In this document: one piece after another, positions 1-8,535 of the stretch
How positions within the stretch are numbered: position 1 is the first letter of the stretch
Layout: each line of letters begins with the position of its first letter
Source: Nitrospirota bacterium
Lineage (GTDB): Bacteria > Nitrospirota > Nitrospiria > Nitrospirales > Nitrospiraceae
Direction of reading: 5' to 3'
Assembly: GCA_005877535.1 (NCBI GenBank)
Contig: VBOM01000132.1
Span: 1 to 10,859 of the forward strand
DNA: 10,859 bases
The notes under the pieces: generated by a model
Databases searched by the model: none
What the model was told of the DNA's origin: nothing
What the model saw: only the letters and a program-made list of their open reading frames with translations
Made by a program: the position numbers and the translations under genes

Positions 1-662
1 ATTTCCTGTTTAGCAAACGGCGTCCGTTCCGCAGTGCCCTGGACTTCGACATAGCGCCCTTGTCCGGTCATGACCACATTCATGTCGACATCGGCCATTG
101 AGTCTTCTGTATAGGCTAGGTCAACGAGGATTTCGCCCCCCACTTTTCCTACACTAATGGCAGCAAGGTAGTCCGTCAAGGGACGTTTCTTAATCAGGCC
201 CCTCTTCTTGAGGACCGTAAACGCGTCGGCCAGGGCGATGAATGCTCCTGTAATAGAAGCGGTTCTGGTCCCTCCGTCGGCCTGGATGACGTCGCAGTCA
301 AGCCAGATCGACCGTTCTCCCATCTGGCCCATGTCAGTCACCGCACGGAGGGCCCGCCCTACAAGACGTTGAATCTCCAACGTCCTACCACCCTGTTTCC
401 CTTTGACCGCTTCACGCGGGGATCGCTCGTGGGTCGAGCGGGGGAGCATCGAATACTCTGCCGTCACCCATCCTTGCCCTTTTCCCTTCAGAAAGGGAGG
501 CACCTTCTCCTCGATCGAGGCCGTACATATCACTTTGGTGTCGCCCATTTCGATCAGGACAGACCCTTCGGCATGCTTGATGAAGTTCCGCGTTACCTTC
601 ACGGGACGAAGCTGATCTTTTAGTCGCCCATCGGCACGCAATAATCCCGCTGCTCTACTCAT
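1..662 (-). CDS. rph: Ribonuclease PH, 5' part (C-terminus beyond window edge)
   Basis: RNase PH is the phosphorolytic 3'-5' exoribonuclease that trims tRNA 3' ends, working as a ring-shaped hexamer in the cytoplasm. Translating the minus strand from the ATG at 662-660 gives 220 residues with no stop before the window edge; family members are about 237-250 residues, so only the last 20 or so are missing. Family hallmarks are the N-terminal segment with DGR and LRPVK (residues 11-22), the [13 protein letters not shown] strand (40-52), the EYSMLPRST loop (69-77), an arginine-rich helix (93-108), the block [18 protein letters not shown] (122-139) and DLAYTEDS (181-188), which carries the conserved acidic residues. 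The start is fixed by an AGGAG ribosome binding site at 669-673 and a promoter just upstream. It is divergent from the regulator at 1305 but separated from it by about 640 bp. Identification is very secure. Confidence 0.97.
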   Translation of the reverse strand, partial: MSRAAGLLRADGRLKDQLRPVKVTRNFIKHAEGSVLIEMGDTKVICTASIEEKVPPFLKGKGQGWVTAEYSMLPRSTHERSPREAVKGKQGGRTLEIQRLVGRALRAVTDMGQMGERSIWLDCDVIQADGGTRTASITGAFIALADAFTVLKKRGLIKKRPLTDYLAAISVGKVGGEILVDLAYTEDSMADVDMNVVMTGQGRYVEVQGTAERTPFAKQE

Positions 663-689
663 TGCTGGCTCCTGTTCATGATGCCGCGC

Positions 690-718
690 ATTATAGTGAA
701 GGCCCTGCGAAAGCGCAA
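690..718 (-). promoter_or_regulatory. Sigma70-type promoter of rph
   Basis: On the minus strand TTGCGC (718-713) is followed by 17 nt and a perfect -10 TATAAT (695-690). The predicted start near 683 leaves a leader of about 20 nt that contains the AGGAG site of rph. The -10 and spacing are ideal; the -35 matches only its first three bases. Confidence 0.65.
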
Positions 719-1134
719 TGAAACTGGCCTAGCGGCATAACTCACGAAGGATTCCATTGCAACCTCGATACGTCGCTGCGACAGGCCTGATGGCGGGCGA
801 GCTCGCGGCTCGGTCGGTCAACAGACTGTTTCTTGTATGTCTCTCTCTCCCGGCTTCACGCCCCCGTCGCGCGTGCCGTCTCGGCAGTTTCGTCATGAGC
901 CCTCGTGAATAATGCTGGCTGGTGTCCCAATCAGCGAGTGGAGCCAGAGGGGAAAAGTGGGGGCCACCGATTATTTCTGCCGGTCGAATTGTACAAAAGT
1001 ACGCGGCGTAAACGGCTAAATCTGTACAGGTGTGTGCTCACTCCAAATGCAGGACCTACTTGGACCTCGAGCAACGATGCAACCGTTCTCCTAAAAATAC
1101 TGTTGCAGCGCGGCATCCCACTGCATCTCGCCTA

Positions 1135-1148
1135 AGATAACGTTATCT
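1135..1148. repeat. Perfect 14-bp palindrome, candidate operator
   Basis: AGATAACGTTATCT reads identically on both strands. It lies about 157 bp upstream of the response-regulator start and about 40 bp upstream of an isolated -10-like TATACT (1182-1187) that lacks a -35. That arrangement would fit a dimeric activator or repressor site, but no second copy is visible in the window and the regulator is unknown. Confidence 0.35.
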
Positions 1149-1262
1149 GGTGGAAGGCCTACGCCGTGCGGCTTTTCACAATATACTGGCACAAAAGGTG
1201 CAGCTCATCTTACATTCTGCTGAGACTTCTGAACGTCCGACACAGACGAGTATTCACTAAGC

Positions 1263-1290
1263 TTGAACAGTTCTCGTCTTCAAATACAGT
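1263..1290 (+). promoter_or_regulatory. Probable promoter of the HD-GYP response regulator
   Basis: TTGAAC (1263-1268), a 16-nt spacer and TACAGT (1285-1290) form a fair sigma70-type promoter. The predicted transcription start near 1297 leaves a leader of under 10 nt before the ATG at 1305, which agrees with the absence of a ribosome binding site there. Both hexamers are imperfect, so this is tentative. Confidence 0.4.
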
Positions 1291-1304
1291 AGACACAACA
1301 AATC

Positions 1305-2306
1305 ATGACGTTGCTTCTTGACCGATCGACCCCTCACGACCTCCTTGAACTCAAACGAATACTGATCATCGACGACGAAGAACCGATCCGTCGGCTGCTG
1401 GGATACATGCTTCAAAGCCATGGGTATGAGACGGTCCTCGCCTCCGATGCGCGTGAGGCACGGACACGGCTAGAGGTACAACCCTTTGCGTTGATGTTGT
1501 GCGATGTAAATATGCCCGGTGAGTCGGGCATGGATCTAGTCCGCGATATCTTGAGTCAGCATCCTCACACCGCCGTCATCATGGTGACCGGTCTCGACAG
1601 CTCGGTGCTGGCCAACGCCGCGCTGGACATGGGTGCCTTTGGATACATCGTCAAGCCGTTCGAGTCGAATGAAGTCATGATCGATGTAGCCAATGCGCTC
1701 CGCCGTCGACGGCTTGAAATTGAAAATCGCCTGCATCGGGAGAACCTGGAAGATGTCGTCAAAACCAGGACGATGGCTCTCCAGCAAGCGCTCGAGTGGC
1801 TCGAGCGAAGCGAAAAGGAACTGCGTCTCTCACGAGAGGAAACAATTCAGCGACTCGCCATCGCAGCCGAATACCGGGACAGCGCCACGGCACAGCATAT
1901 TCACCGCATGAGCCACTACTGTGAATTGCTCGCGAGAAAGTATGGACTATCCTCCGAACGGTGTGACTTGATCCGTACCGCCAGTCCGATGCACGACATC
2001 GGAAAAATCGGCACGCCGGATCATGTCCTCCTCAAGCCCGGCAAGTTCACGCCGGAAGAATTCAACGTCATTTCTCAACATGCGGAAATCGGTTATCGTA
2101 TCCTCAGCGGATCGGATGCGGCCACAGAACGGGTCTACAAGCCCGCCTTCCCTCTCGATCACGCCGTTGAGCTCATGACCAAACATCGGGGGGAGCATTT
2201 CGATCCTGAACTCCTTGACGTCTTCTTTGCCTCGATAAACGACATCAAGCTCATCCATGACCAGTATGCCGACCAACCTCCGCGAAAAATGATTCGCGAG
2301 TCTTAG
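1305..2306 (+). CDS. Response regulator with internally deleted HD-GYP domain
   Basis: Two-domain response regulator of 333 residues. The receiver domain (about 18-135) is intact: acidic pair D23/D24, phospho-acceptor D67 in LMLCDVNMPG, T95 and K117 in the VKPFE motif. A charged, probably coiled-coil linker (about 135-180) joins it to an HD-GYP output domain, a family that hydrolyses cyclic-di-GMP. The first half of that domain is normal: the HD pair H230/D231 in MHDIGKIGTPD, then LLKPGKFTPEEF and H259 in QHAEIG. After RILSGSD (265-271) the sequence jumps to ATERVYKPAFPLDHAVE, which in full-length relatives follows the AD-x-x-DALTS motif. The HHE and GYP motifs and the AD-x-x-DA aspartate are therefore missing, about 50-65 residues lost in frame. 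The tail HRGEHFDPELLDVFF is normal. Phosphodiesterase activity is unlikely, so the protein may be a binding or signalling remnant. No ribosome binding site is seen; the mRNA may be nearly leaderless. Confidence 0.9.
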   Translation: MTLLLDRSTPHDLLELKRILIIDDEEPIRRLLGYMLQSHGYETVLASDAREARTRLEVQPFALMLCDVNMPGESGMDLVRDILSQHPHTAVIMVTGLDSSVLANAALDMGAFGYIVKPFESNEVMIDVANALRRRRLEIENRLHRENLEDVVKTRTMALQQALEWLERSEKELRLSREETIQRLAIAAEYRDSATAQHIHRMSHYCELLARKYGLSSERCDLIRTASPMHDIGKIGTPDHVLLKPGKFTPEEFNVISQHAEIGYRILSGSDAATERVYKPAFPLDHAVELMTKHRGEHFDPELLDVFFASINDIKLIHDQYADQPPRKMIRES

Positions 2307-2308
2307 AA

Positions 2309-2479
2309 ACCCTTCGACCTTTACTGCTCTATTGCGGCAAACGATAGTCTGGCCGATACTTTGTTCTAGGCTCCGAAACATCCTGACCGTCGTCCAGCGA
2401 ATACACCTCCGGTTTTTTAGGGCTTGCGGCCGCGCATCTATCTGCGCATCGTGCGTGACGAATGGCAATGTCGGACAGG
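2309..2479 (-). repeat. Diverged intergenic repeat, copy B
   Basis: Read on the minus strand, this stretch is homologous to the element at 9038-9222. It begins with CCTGTCCGACATTGC (2479-2465), and the first 28 nt match the other copy at 23 positions. The segment at 2412-2393 matches 9110-9129 at 16 of 20 positions, the segment around 2383-2359 resembles 9143-9166, and GTCGAAGGGT (2318-2309) is shared exactly with 9200-9209. The second terminal inverted repeat seen in the other copy is not recognisable here. This end abuts the stop codon of the response regulator (2304-2306). There is no coding content. Confidence 0.6.
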
Positions 2480-2505
2480 CCCCTCGTATCCTTTTCGTCA
2501 TTTCG

Positions 2506-2534
2506 TTGACCGGTGTTCCACCCGCCGATATACT
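2506..2534 (+). promoter_or_regulatory. Strong sigma70-type promoter
   Basis: TTGACC (2506-2511), a 17-nt spacer and TATACT (2529-2534) closely match the consensus. The predicted start near 2541 gives a leader of about 80 nt for the gene at 2622. It lies just outside the repeat at 2309-2479 and gives that gene transcription independent of the upstream regulator. Confidence 0.7.
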
Positions 2535-2621
2535 TTCTTCATCTCGTCAGGTACAGCCCCATACACAGATTCCCAGACCCTGTACCAGCCATATTTCACT
2601 CTCGTGAAAGGATTGCCGATC

Positions 2622-3131
2622 ATGGCAAAGAAGACAACGGCGGCCCGCAAACAGGGGGCGACACGCAATTGGATCGCCTATCTGTGTGAATCCTTGGTCA
2701 CGTCTGGAATCATGCCGACCTGGGAAGCTGCAACCTATCTGACCGAGAACCTGTTCGGAGAAAAACCAAATCCCCGTCTCTTAAGTACAACCAACGCGTA
2801 CGAGGTGACGTCTCAATTTCTTCACCGGCTGTACCATCCCCTCGTTGAGGCGGCCTCTCGCGACATTACCTTGCCGGATGGCTCCATGCTGCACGTATTT
2901 ACGGATATCAGCCTCACAGGCAAATCTGCCGTCCTCGTCGTCTACGTATCCGGCAATAATCATCCGCACCAGTTGCTGATGCTGGACGCAGCCAAAGCCT
3001 GGGAACTGGTCTTTTCTGATTCAGAGGACATGAATCGCTGGGCGGAAGAACGGTATCGGTTGGTGAAGTCGGCGCTGACCGCGGCAATTGGGAAACCAGT
3101 TCGACATACCGTATTGGCAGAAGTATCCTAG
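2622..3131 (+). CDS. Conserved-looking hypothetical protein, 169 residues
   Basis: I do not recognise a family. The ATG at 2622 is preferred because AAAGGA (2607-2612) sits 9 nt upstream and a strong promoter ends at 2534; the frame stays open back to 2424, but that part overlaps the promoter and repeat and has no codon sense. The N-terminus is basic (MAKKTTAARKQ), with no signal peptide or transmembrane segment, so the protein is probably cytosolic. Visible elements are a helix-forming stretch rich in aromatic and hydrophobic residues (about 15-45), a beta-rich centre (about 82-110: ITLPDGSMLHVFTDISLTGK, then SAVLVVYVSG) and a charged C-terminal helix (about 130-157). It reads as a single globular alpha/beta domain. 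It is followed by a 45-bp gap and convergent metH, with no obvious intrinsic terminator. Confidence 0.75.
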   Translation: MAKKTTAARKQGATRNWIAYLCESLVTSGIMPTWEAATYLTENLFGEKPNPRLLSTTNAYEVTSQFLHRLYHPLVEAASRDITLPDGSMLHVFTDISLTGKSAVLVVYVSGNNHPHQLLMLDAAKAWELVFSDSEDMNRWAEERYRLVKSALTAAIGKPVRHTVLAEVS

Positions 3132-3176
3132 CGGGCCTTGTTGTCGAGACGCTCTCTCTTTCTGTATGTCTGTCTC

Positions 3177-6100
3177 TTACCCTCCAGTGGGTTCATAGTT
3201 CAGGTTCGGGCCCAACCATCGCTCCAGCGCTGAAAGGGGCATCCCCTTTCGCATTTGATAGTCGAGCACCTGGTCTTTTCCGATTTTCCCCACTGCAAAA
3301 TACTTGGCCTCCGGATGGGCGAAATAGAATCCGCTCACTGCCGCAGCCGGCCACATCGCAAAGCTTTCAGTCAGGGTGATTCCTGTATGCTGTTCTACGG
3401 ACAAGAGATCGAACAGCAACCGCTTCTCCGTGTGGTCAGGACAAGCCGGATACCCTGGCGCGGGGCGGATGCCGCGGTACTTTTCACGGATCAAGTCTTC
3501 GGTAGCAAACGCTTCACCCTTACCATAGCCCCAGGCTTCGCGCGCTTGCTTATGGAGATACTCGGCAAAGGCTTCTGCTAAACGATCGGCCAAGGCTTTG
3601 GCCATAATAGAATTGTAGTCGTCGTGGTCTCGCTCGAACTCTCGACATAACACATCCACCCCTATTCCTGTCGTCACGGCAAAGGCTCCGAGATAGTCCG
3701 CGCGACCGAACTCTTTCGGTGCGACAAAATCCGCCAGTGCAAAACTGCACTGCCCTTGTGGCTTCTCCGATTGCTGACGCAAGGTATGGAACGTCGTCAC
3801 GACCGCCGTGCGGCGGTCATCGGTGTAGATCTCAATATCGTCGCCCATGCTGTTGGCAGGGAAAAATCCATACACCCCATTAGCGGTGAATAGCCGTTGT
3901 TCCACAATCTTGCGTAGCAAGTCCAACGCATCATCGTATAACTCCTTGGCCTTCGAGCCCACGACAGGATCTTCCAGAATGGTCGGGTAGCGCCCACGTA
4001 ATTCCCACGTGTGAAAGAACGGCGACCAATCGATATAGGGAACCAGCTGATCCAATGGCTGTTGTGGCAGCACCTTCGCCCCAGTGAAAGCAGGTACGGG
4101 TATGTTGACCTCAGCCCAATTGGTTTGGAATCGATTCGCTCGCGCCTGTGCCAGAGTCCAGAGGGATTTGGCTCCCCGGTCCTGATGGGTTTGGCGTATC
4201 TGATCATAGTCGGCCCGAACCTTCTTGGCGAAGTCAGATCTCAAGTCGCCATTCACCAGACTCCCGACGACGCCCACCGCTCTGGAAGCGTCCAGCACAT
4301 GTACCACTGAGTGGCTGTAGGCTGGGGCGATCTTGACGGCCGTATGGGCTTTGCTCGTGGTGGCCCCGCCGATCAGTAACGGCAGGTCAAAACCCTCGCG
4401 CGTCAGCTCGCGTGCCACGTGTGCCATTTCATCGAGCGATGGGGTAATCAGTCCGCTCAGTCCTATGATCGCTACCCCGTGTTCGCGTGCAGCCGCCAAA
4501 ATCTGTTCACAGGGGACCATCACCCCAAGATCGATCACCTCATAGTTATTACACCCCAGAACAACCCCGACAATGTTCTTCCCGATGTCATGCACGTCGC
4601 CCTTGACCGTGGCGAGAAGGATCTTGCCGTTCGAGCTCGACGCACCTGATTTCTGCTTTTCGGCCTCCATGAACGGCATGAGGTAGGCCACGGCCTTCTT
4701 CATGACCCTGGCGCTCTTGACCACTTGAGGCAAAAACATCTTGCCGGACCCGAAGAGATCCCCCACGATGTTCATCCCGGCCATCAGCGGCCCCTCGATC
4801 ACATGCAGCGGCTTGGCATACCGCTGTCGAGCTTCCTCGATGTCCTGCTCAATATAGTCGGTTACGCCTTTCACCAGTGCATGGGAAAGACGCTCCTCGA
4901 CCGTGCCGCCTCGCCACTCATCGTCTTTCACCGCCGCTTTGCCCTGTTGCTTGACGGTCTCGGCAAACGTCACCAACCGCTCTGTCGCATCCGGCCGGCG
5001 GTTCAGTAGCACGTCTTCGACCAGTTCCAGAAGATCTTTGGGAATCTCCTCGTATACTGCCAACTGCCCGGCGTTCACAATTCCCATGTCCAGCCCGGCC
5101 TTGATGGCGTGATACAGGAATGCCGAATGCATCGCCTCGCGCACGCGGTTGTTGCCGCGAAATGAGAAAGAAATGTTGCTGACGCCGCCGCTGACTTTCG
5201 CCAATGGAAGATGCTGTTTGATCCAACGCGTGGCTTCAAGGAAGTTCACCGCGTAATTATTGTGTTCCTCGATGCCGGTCGCCACCGTAAGGATGTTCGG
5301 ATCGAAGATGATATCCTGGGCTGGGAAGCCGATGCGCTCCGTGAGGAGGCGATAGGCCCGTTCGCAGACCTCGATCTTGCGCTCATACGTGTCAGCCTGG
5401 CCGCGTTCATCGAAAGCCATCACCACCACAGCAGCCCCATAGCGATGAACCAATTTGGCCTGCTGGAGAAACTTGCCTTCCCCTTCTTTGAGGCTGATGC
5501 TATTGACGACTGGCTTCCCCTGGATGTCCTTCAGACCCGTCTCTATAATGTCCCACTTCGAACTATCCACCATGATGGGAACGCGAGAGATATCTGGTTC
5601 CGACGCCACCAATCGCAGGAACTTTTCCATAGCAGCCTGGGAGTCGAGCATGCCTTCGTCCATATTGATGTCGATGATCTGGGCTCCCCCCTCGACCTGT
5701 TGTCGCGCCACCGACAGCGCGGCTTCATAATCGCCTTCCAAAATCAGTTTTGAAAAAGCCGGCGAACCCGTGACGTTGGTCCGTTCACCGATATTCACGA
5801 AGTTCGACTCTGTCCGAATCGTGACCGCTTCCAGCCCGCTCAACCTGGTGTTCGGTTCGATGGACGGCGGGACCCGAGGAGGAAGACCTCGCACGGCTTC
5901 GGCAATCAGCTTGATGTGTCCTGGTGTCGTCCCACAACAGCCACCGACGATATTCAGCCAGCCATTCTGTGCCCATTCTTTCAATTGGGGCGCCAGGCTA
6001 TCGGGTGTCTCCGGAAATCCCGTCGGCAGCAAGGGATTAGGCAGTCCGGCATTCGGATGGCAGCTCACAAAGATCGGAGCTAGGCGCGAGAGTTCTTCAA

Positions 6101-6866
6101 TCAACGGGCGCATTTCTTTGGGGCCTAAGGCGCAGTTGATGCCGACGCTCAGCAAGGGCACATGCGAAATAGAATTCCAAAAGGCTTCGATCGTTTGGCC
6201 CGTGACTCCGCGATTACTGCCAGCCTGAATAAACGTCACCGAGGCCATAAGGGGGAGCCTGATGTGGCGATCGTCGAAAAACTTATCAATAGCAAAGAAC
6301 GCGGCTTTCGCATTGAGCGTATCGAAGATGGTCTCGACCAACAAGAGATCGACTCCGCCATCGACCAAGCCACGGACCTGCTCGTAGTAGACCCTCACCA
6401 GTTCGTCATAGGTAGTGCCGCGGGCCGCCGAATTGTTGACATCGGTCGAAATTGACGACGTCTTCGTCGTGGGTCCAATCGCCCCTGCCACAAAGCACGA
6501 CCGACCAGGCTCTGCGATCTTGACCTCTTCCGCCGCACGACTGGCACATTCCGCCCCGGCTCTCGCGAGCTCGTAGGCCAGTGATTCCATGCCGTAGTCG
6601 GCTAAGGATATGGCTTGCGAGTTAAACGTATTCGTCTCCACGATGTCGGCGCCGGCCTCGAAGTATTGGCGATGGATCCCCTCGATAATGGCGGGCTGCG
6701 TGAGGTTCAGCAGATCGTTGTGTCCCTTTTGACTCTTCTTCCAATCTTTAAACCGCTCGCCACGAAACGCGGCTTCGTCCAGCTTCTGCTGCTGGATCAT
6801 GGTCCCCATGGCCCCATCCAGCACCAGAATGCGTTGTTGCAGTAGGGCCTCTAACGATGCACTCAT
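3177..6866 (-). CDS. metH: Cobalamin-dependent methionine synthase
   Basis: MetH transfers the methyl group of 5-methyltetrahydrofolate to homocysteine through enzyme-bound cobalamin, giving methionine and tetrahydrofolate in the cytosol. All four modules are present. The homocysteine domain (about 5-330) has zinc ligands C245 (GINCALG) and C310/C311 (GGCCGTTP). The pterin domain (about 355-620) begins [13 protein letters not shown]. The cobalamin cap and Rossmann module (about 650-880) has DVHDIGKN with H759 as lower axial ligand, [11 protein letters not shown] and LIGGATTSK. The SAM-binding reactivation domain (about 900-1229) has [15 protein letters not shown] starting at R1134. Length is 1229 residues, against 1227 in E. 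coli, and C310, C311, H759 and R1134 fall at the same numbers. That supports the ATG at 6866 over the in-frame ATG at 6935, which overlaps the predicted -10. A weak AGG site precedes 6866. No cobalamin or SAM riboswitch is recognisable upstream. The gene is intact. Confidence 0.97.
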   Translation of the reverse strand: MSASLEALLQQRILVLDGAMGTMIQQQKLDEAAFRGERFKDWKKSQKGHNDLLNLTQPAIIEGIHRQYFEAGADIVETNTFNSQAISLADYGMESLAYELARAGAECASRAAEEVKIAEPGRSCFVAGAIGPTTKTSSISTDVNNSAARGTTYDELVRVYYEQVRGLVDGGVDLLLVETIFDTLNAKAAFFAIDKFFDDRHIRLPLMASVTFIQAGSNRGVTGQTIEAFWNSISHVPLLSVGINCALGPKEMRPLIEELSRLAPIFVSCHPNAGLPNPLLPTGFPETPDSLAPQLKEWAQNGWLNIVGGCCGTTPGHIKLIAEAVRGLPPRVPPSIEPNTRLSGLEAVTIRTESNFVNIGERTNVTGSPAFSKLILEGDYEAALSVARQQVEGGAQIIDINMDEGMLDSQAAMEKFLRLVASEPDISRVPIMVDSSKWDIIETGLKDIQGKPVVNSISLKEGEGKFLQQAKLVHRYGAAVVVMAFDERGQADTYERKIEVCERAYRLLTERIGFPAQDIIFDPNILTVATGIEEHNNYAVNFLEATRWIKQHLPLAKVSGGVSNISFSFRGNNRVREAMHSAFLYHAIKAGLDMGIVNAGQLAVYEEIPKDLLELVEDVLLNRRPDATERLVTFAETVKQQGKAAVKDDEWRGGTVEERLSHALVKGVTDYIEQDIEEARQRYAKPLHVIEGPLMAGMNIVGDLFGSGKMFLPQVVKSARVMKKAVAYLMPFMEAEKQKSGASSSNGKILLATVKGDVHDIGKNIVGVVLGCNNYEVIDLGVMVPCEQILAAAREHGVAIIGLSGLITPSLDEMAHVARELTREGFDLPLLIGGATTSKAHTAVKIAPAYSHSVVHVLDASRAVGVVGSLVNGDLRSDFAKKVRADYDQIRQTHQDRGAKSLWTLAQARANRFQTNWAEVNIPVPAFTGAKVLPQQPLDQLVPYIDWSPFFHTWELRGRYPTILEDPVVGSKAKELYDDALDLLRKIVEQRLFTANGVYGFFPANSMGDDIEIYTDDRRTAVVTTFHTLRQQSEKPQGQCSFALADFVAPKEFGRADYLGAFAVTTGIGVDVLCREFERDHDDYNSIMAKALADRLAEAFAEYLHKQAREAWGYGKGEAFATEDLIREKYRGIRPAPGYPACPDHTEKRLLFDLLSVEQHTGITLTESFAMWPAAAVSGFYFAHPEAKYFAVGKIGKDQVLDYQMRKGMPLSALERWLGPNLNYEPTGG

Positions 6867-6930
6867 ACGACCTGTCTCCGCGATCGAATCCGTCGTGATT
6901 GTGAAACGTGACTGTGAAAGAAGTCCGGCC

Positions 6931-6960
6931 ATCATAACCGACAGGTTCTTACGCCAGCAA
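6931..6960 (-). promoter_or_regulatory. Probable metH promoter
   Basis: On the minus strand TTGCTG (6960-6955), an 18-nt spacer and TATGAT (6936-6931) form a plausible promoter with a start near 6924 and a leader of about 57 nt to the ATG at 6866. The -35 is weak, so it may need an activator. The site overlaps the longer possible metH start at 6935, which argues against that start. Confidence 0.42.
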
Positions 6961-6980
6961 GCAATCCCGATCGTCTCGCC

Positions 6981-7009
6981 TTGACAGGAGGGGAAGCCAC
7001 CGATACGAT
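6981..7009 (+). promoter_or_regulatory. Sigma70-type promoter of the exported protein at 7034
   Basis: A perfect -35 TTGACA (6981-6986), a 17-nt spacer and TACGAT (7004-7009) point to a start near 7016, followed by GGAG at 7023-7026 and the GTG start at 7034. It lies back to back with the predicted metH promoter. Confidence 0.7.
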
Positions 7010-7033
7010 GCCGGGACCAGCTGGAGAGAAACT

Positions 7034-7825
7034 GTGCTCCTGCGTCTTTCCATCCATACCATCTTCTCGTCTCTGCTGCTAATATCGATTACGGGCATCT
7101 GGCTCCAAACTCCTGCAGTCCTCGCAGCAGCGTATTTTGAAGATGGGTACCTCGGGCTGACACAAACCGAATTACATCAACAACTGGGGCTGCCGCAGGC
7201 GGTGCGCGATCGAAAGTCCGCACTGCGCGTCTTTACCTACTATGCCATCACCGATTGGGAGAAGTACTTTCGGAAGCTCGTTTCGCCGGAAAACGGCGAG
7301 GATGTCTATACCTATACACGTGATGGCATCGAGATCCGATACTCGTTCAGTTATACCGTTGATCCCAACGATCAAAACGAGGATCGAACGTTATTCGTTC
7401 GGCTCGTCGATATCGAATTCTCCCCTGCCGTCCCCCTCGCCCAGATCCCCACACTTGTCCCGGAATTTCACCCTTCAGAGGATCCCGCGTCCCCCTCATT
7501 CCGATCGAATATTTGGGTATTGTTGTTTAAGGGCGCCCCGTCACCACAGGCTCGTTTTATTGTGAAAGAGACGACCAGGGACAAACTGGAGTGGACCCTG
7601 GCCTACCAGCTCTTTTCGTTGCAAGGCCTACCCGACCCACTCACGACCAAGTCACTTATCGATCGAGTGGAAATCAGCACTCAAAGTGTCGACCTTGTGA
7701 AGCAACGGCAGCGGCATACCCATGACCCCATCCTGAATCCCTACTCGCGAGAATTCTCTCAGCATGCGCTCGCTCCTCAGCCGCCCACGGCCAAAAAGAT
7801 ACCTGTCCCCAAGTATGCGGAATAG
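7034..7825 (+). CDS. Exported hypothetical protein with BamE/OmlA-like N-terminal segment
   Basis: Protein of 263 residues starting at GTG, with GGAG (7023-7026) 7 nt upstream and a strong promoter before it. Residues 1-31 form a classical signal peptide with a hydrophobic core (about 9-24) and likely cleavage after an Ala within AVLAAA (28-33), so the protein is exported to the periplasm or envelope. Directly after it, [21 protein letters not shown] (38-58) resembles the opening helix and turn of BamE/OmlA-like domains (G-hydrophobic-T-x-x-E-hydrophobic-x-x-x-hydrophobic-G-x-P). It continues into a strand-rich stretch (66-108). The remaining part (about 118-225) is again beta-rich, and the C-terminus is a proline- and lysine-rich tail (about 245-263). 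There is no lipobox cysteine. The overall family is not recognised and the BamE-like assignment is from pattern only. It ends 39 bp from the convergent gene at 7865. Confidence 0.8.
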   Translation: MLLRLSIHTIFSSLLLISITGIWLQTPAVLAAAYFEDGYLGLTQTELHQQLGLPQAVRDRKSALRVFTYYAITDWEKYFRKLVSPENGEDVYTYTRDGIEIRYSFSYTVDPNDQNEDRTLFVRLVDIEFSPAVPLAQIPTLVPEFHPSEDPASPSFRSNIWVLLFKGAPSPQARFIVKETTRDKLEWTLAYQLFSLQGLPDPLTTKSLIDRVEISTQSVDLVKQRQRHTHDPILNPYSREFSQHALAPQPPTAKKIPVPKYAE

Positions 7826-7864
7826 CCGACTTTCATGATTGCTTTTGGAGATCTCTGAGGCGGG

Positions 7865-8440
7865 TTACGGAATCTGCTGGACACGATCTTGATGTTTTTT
7901 CTCGATCTGAGAGGCTTTGTTCTTCATCACATCCATCGGGCCATCATTCGACACGTACATCAAAATTGGCGTGGCAAGACCGACCATGATCAAACACCAC
8001 AAAGCCAGAAGGCGGATGAATGGGCCTTTACTCAAGTTCATGGCGACGAGCAGGACTATCGCAGCAAGACCTGCATAGGTCAGAATCTCCGACTGTGAAG
8101 GAGAGAGCCCTGAGATGTTGGGGGCGGCTCCGGAAACCATGGTTCGAAGCTGGCTTCCAAAGTGCGACAAGCGCTCATTAATGGAGCCAACCGTTGAGGT
8201 ACTCTGGGGAGCAGTCGATATCTGCTCGGTCGTTTTGACCCTTGCACGGTACCGTTCAGGAATCGTGTCGAAATTATCCGTGATTACGGGCATGCCTTGC
8301 TCATCAATATAGGAATATATCGTGGTCGCCAACGCTTCAGTTGAAGCCAGTGGCATGAAGAGGTATCCCCCGACAGCCAGCAGCCATACGGCAAGAATCC
8401 ATCGCCTCAGGTTATGTCCCTCCTTCGATCCAGGAATCAT
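7865..8440 (-). CDS. DUF4124-like membrane protein
   Basis: Protein of 191 residues. The ATG at 8440 is chosen for the AGGAG (minus strand, 8449-8445) 4 nt before it. Residues 12-38 form a signal peptide or N-terminal membrane segment, with possible cleavage after TEALA. Residues 40-67 (IYSYIDEQGMPVITDNFDTIPER) match the short envelope module DUF4124, whose pattern is Y-x-hydrophobic-x-D-x-x-G-x-x-x-hydrophobic-T-D. A Ser/Thr-rich linker follows. Two hydrophobic helices (about 117-135 and 141-163) predict membrane anchoring, and a short charged tail (about 172-189) ends the protein. The DUF4124 part should face the periplasm; its role is unknown, though in other proteins it often accompanies envelope or peptidoglycan-linked functions. 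A -10-like TATACT (minus strand, 8485-8480) lies upstream without a clear -35. The gene is divergent from the one at 8573. Confidence 0.82.
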   Translation of the reverse strand: MIPGSKEGHNLRRWILAVWLLAVGGYLFMPLASTEALATTIYSYIDEQGMPVITDNFDTIPERYRARVKTTEQISTAPQSTSTVGSINERLSHFGSQLRTMVSGAAPNISGLSPSQSEILTYAGLAAIVLLVAMNLSKGPFIRLLALWCLIMVGLATPILMYVSNDGPMDVMKNKASQIEKKHQDRVQQIP

Positions 8441-8535
8441 CAGGCTCCTCTCTGAGCACCACGGAACTCGTACTCATCGAGTATAGCGCACCTCCTCCAT
8501 CACGCTGATTAATAAAGGGAAATCGGCAACTCCGC

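Larger units (their letters stand above)
719..1304. other. Gene-free stretch of about 590 bp
   Basis: I find no convincing coding sequence, tRNA or other RNA here. The two short open frames (905-1135 plus, 931-1116 minus) overlap antiparallel, lack ribosome binding sites and have low-complexity, arginine-rich translations typical of noise. Visible small structures are a 10-bp palindrome GCGAGCTCGC at 797-806, two 8-bp palindromes TTGTACAA (989-996) and CTGTACAG (1022-1029), a perfect 14-bp palindrome at 1135-1148, and an isolated -10-like TATACT at 1182-1187. The right end carries the probable promoter of the response regulator. Confidence 0.5.

Noticed and set aside
989..1029. Pair of palindromes TTGTACAA and CTGTACAG as an operator
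   Set aside because: 8-bp palindromes are expected by chance at this length, and no promoter lies nearby at suitable spacing.
905..1135. 76-residue open frame in the rph-regulator gap, and an antiparallel 61-residue frame at 931-1116
   Set aside because: No ribosome binding site, no recognisable family or domain pattern, composition typical of random frames, and the two overlap on opposite strands.
1163..1176. Hairpin followed by TTTT as an intrinsic terminator
   Set aside because: The stem is only 3-4 bp with an unrealistically small loop, and no gene ends just upstream.
1947..2501. 184-residue minus-strand open frame
   Set aside because: It is antisense to the HD-GYP coding region and runs into the intergenic repeat; the plus-strand frame has unmistakable receiver and HD motifs.
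2424..2621. N-terminal extension (66 codons) of the 169-residue protein
   Set aside because: It overlaps the repeat and the strong promoter at 2506-2534; the ATG at 2622 has a ribosome binding site.
3132..3176. Bidirectional terminator between the convergent genes
   Set aside because: The 45-bp gap has no GC-rich stem followed by a T-run; the same holds for the 39-bp gap at 7826-7864.
4011..6455. Several plus-strand open frames (for example 5211-5753 and 5770-6228)
   Set aside because: They are shadows opposite metH, whose frame is continuous and fully motif-supported.
6867..7033. Cobalamin, SAM or SAH riboswitch upstream of metH
   Set aside because: I looked for B12-box and SAM/SAH core motifs on the minus strand; only a superficial resemblance (GGAGACAGGT next to the start) was found, without the rest of an aptamer, and the leader is only about 57 nt.
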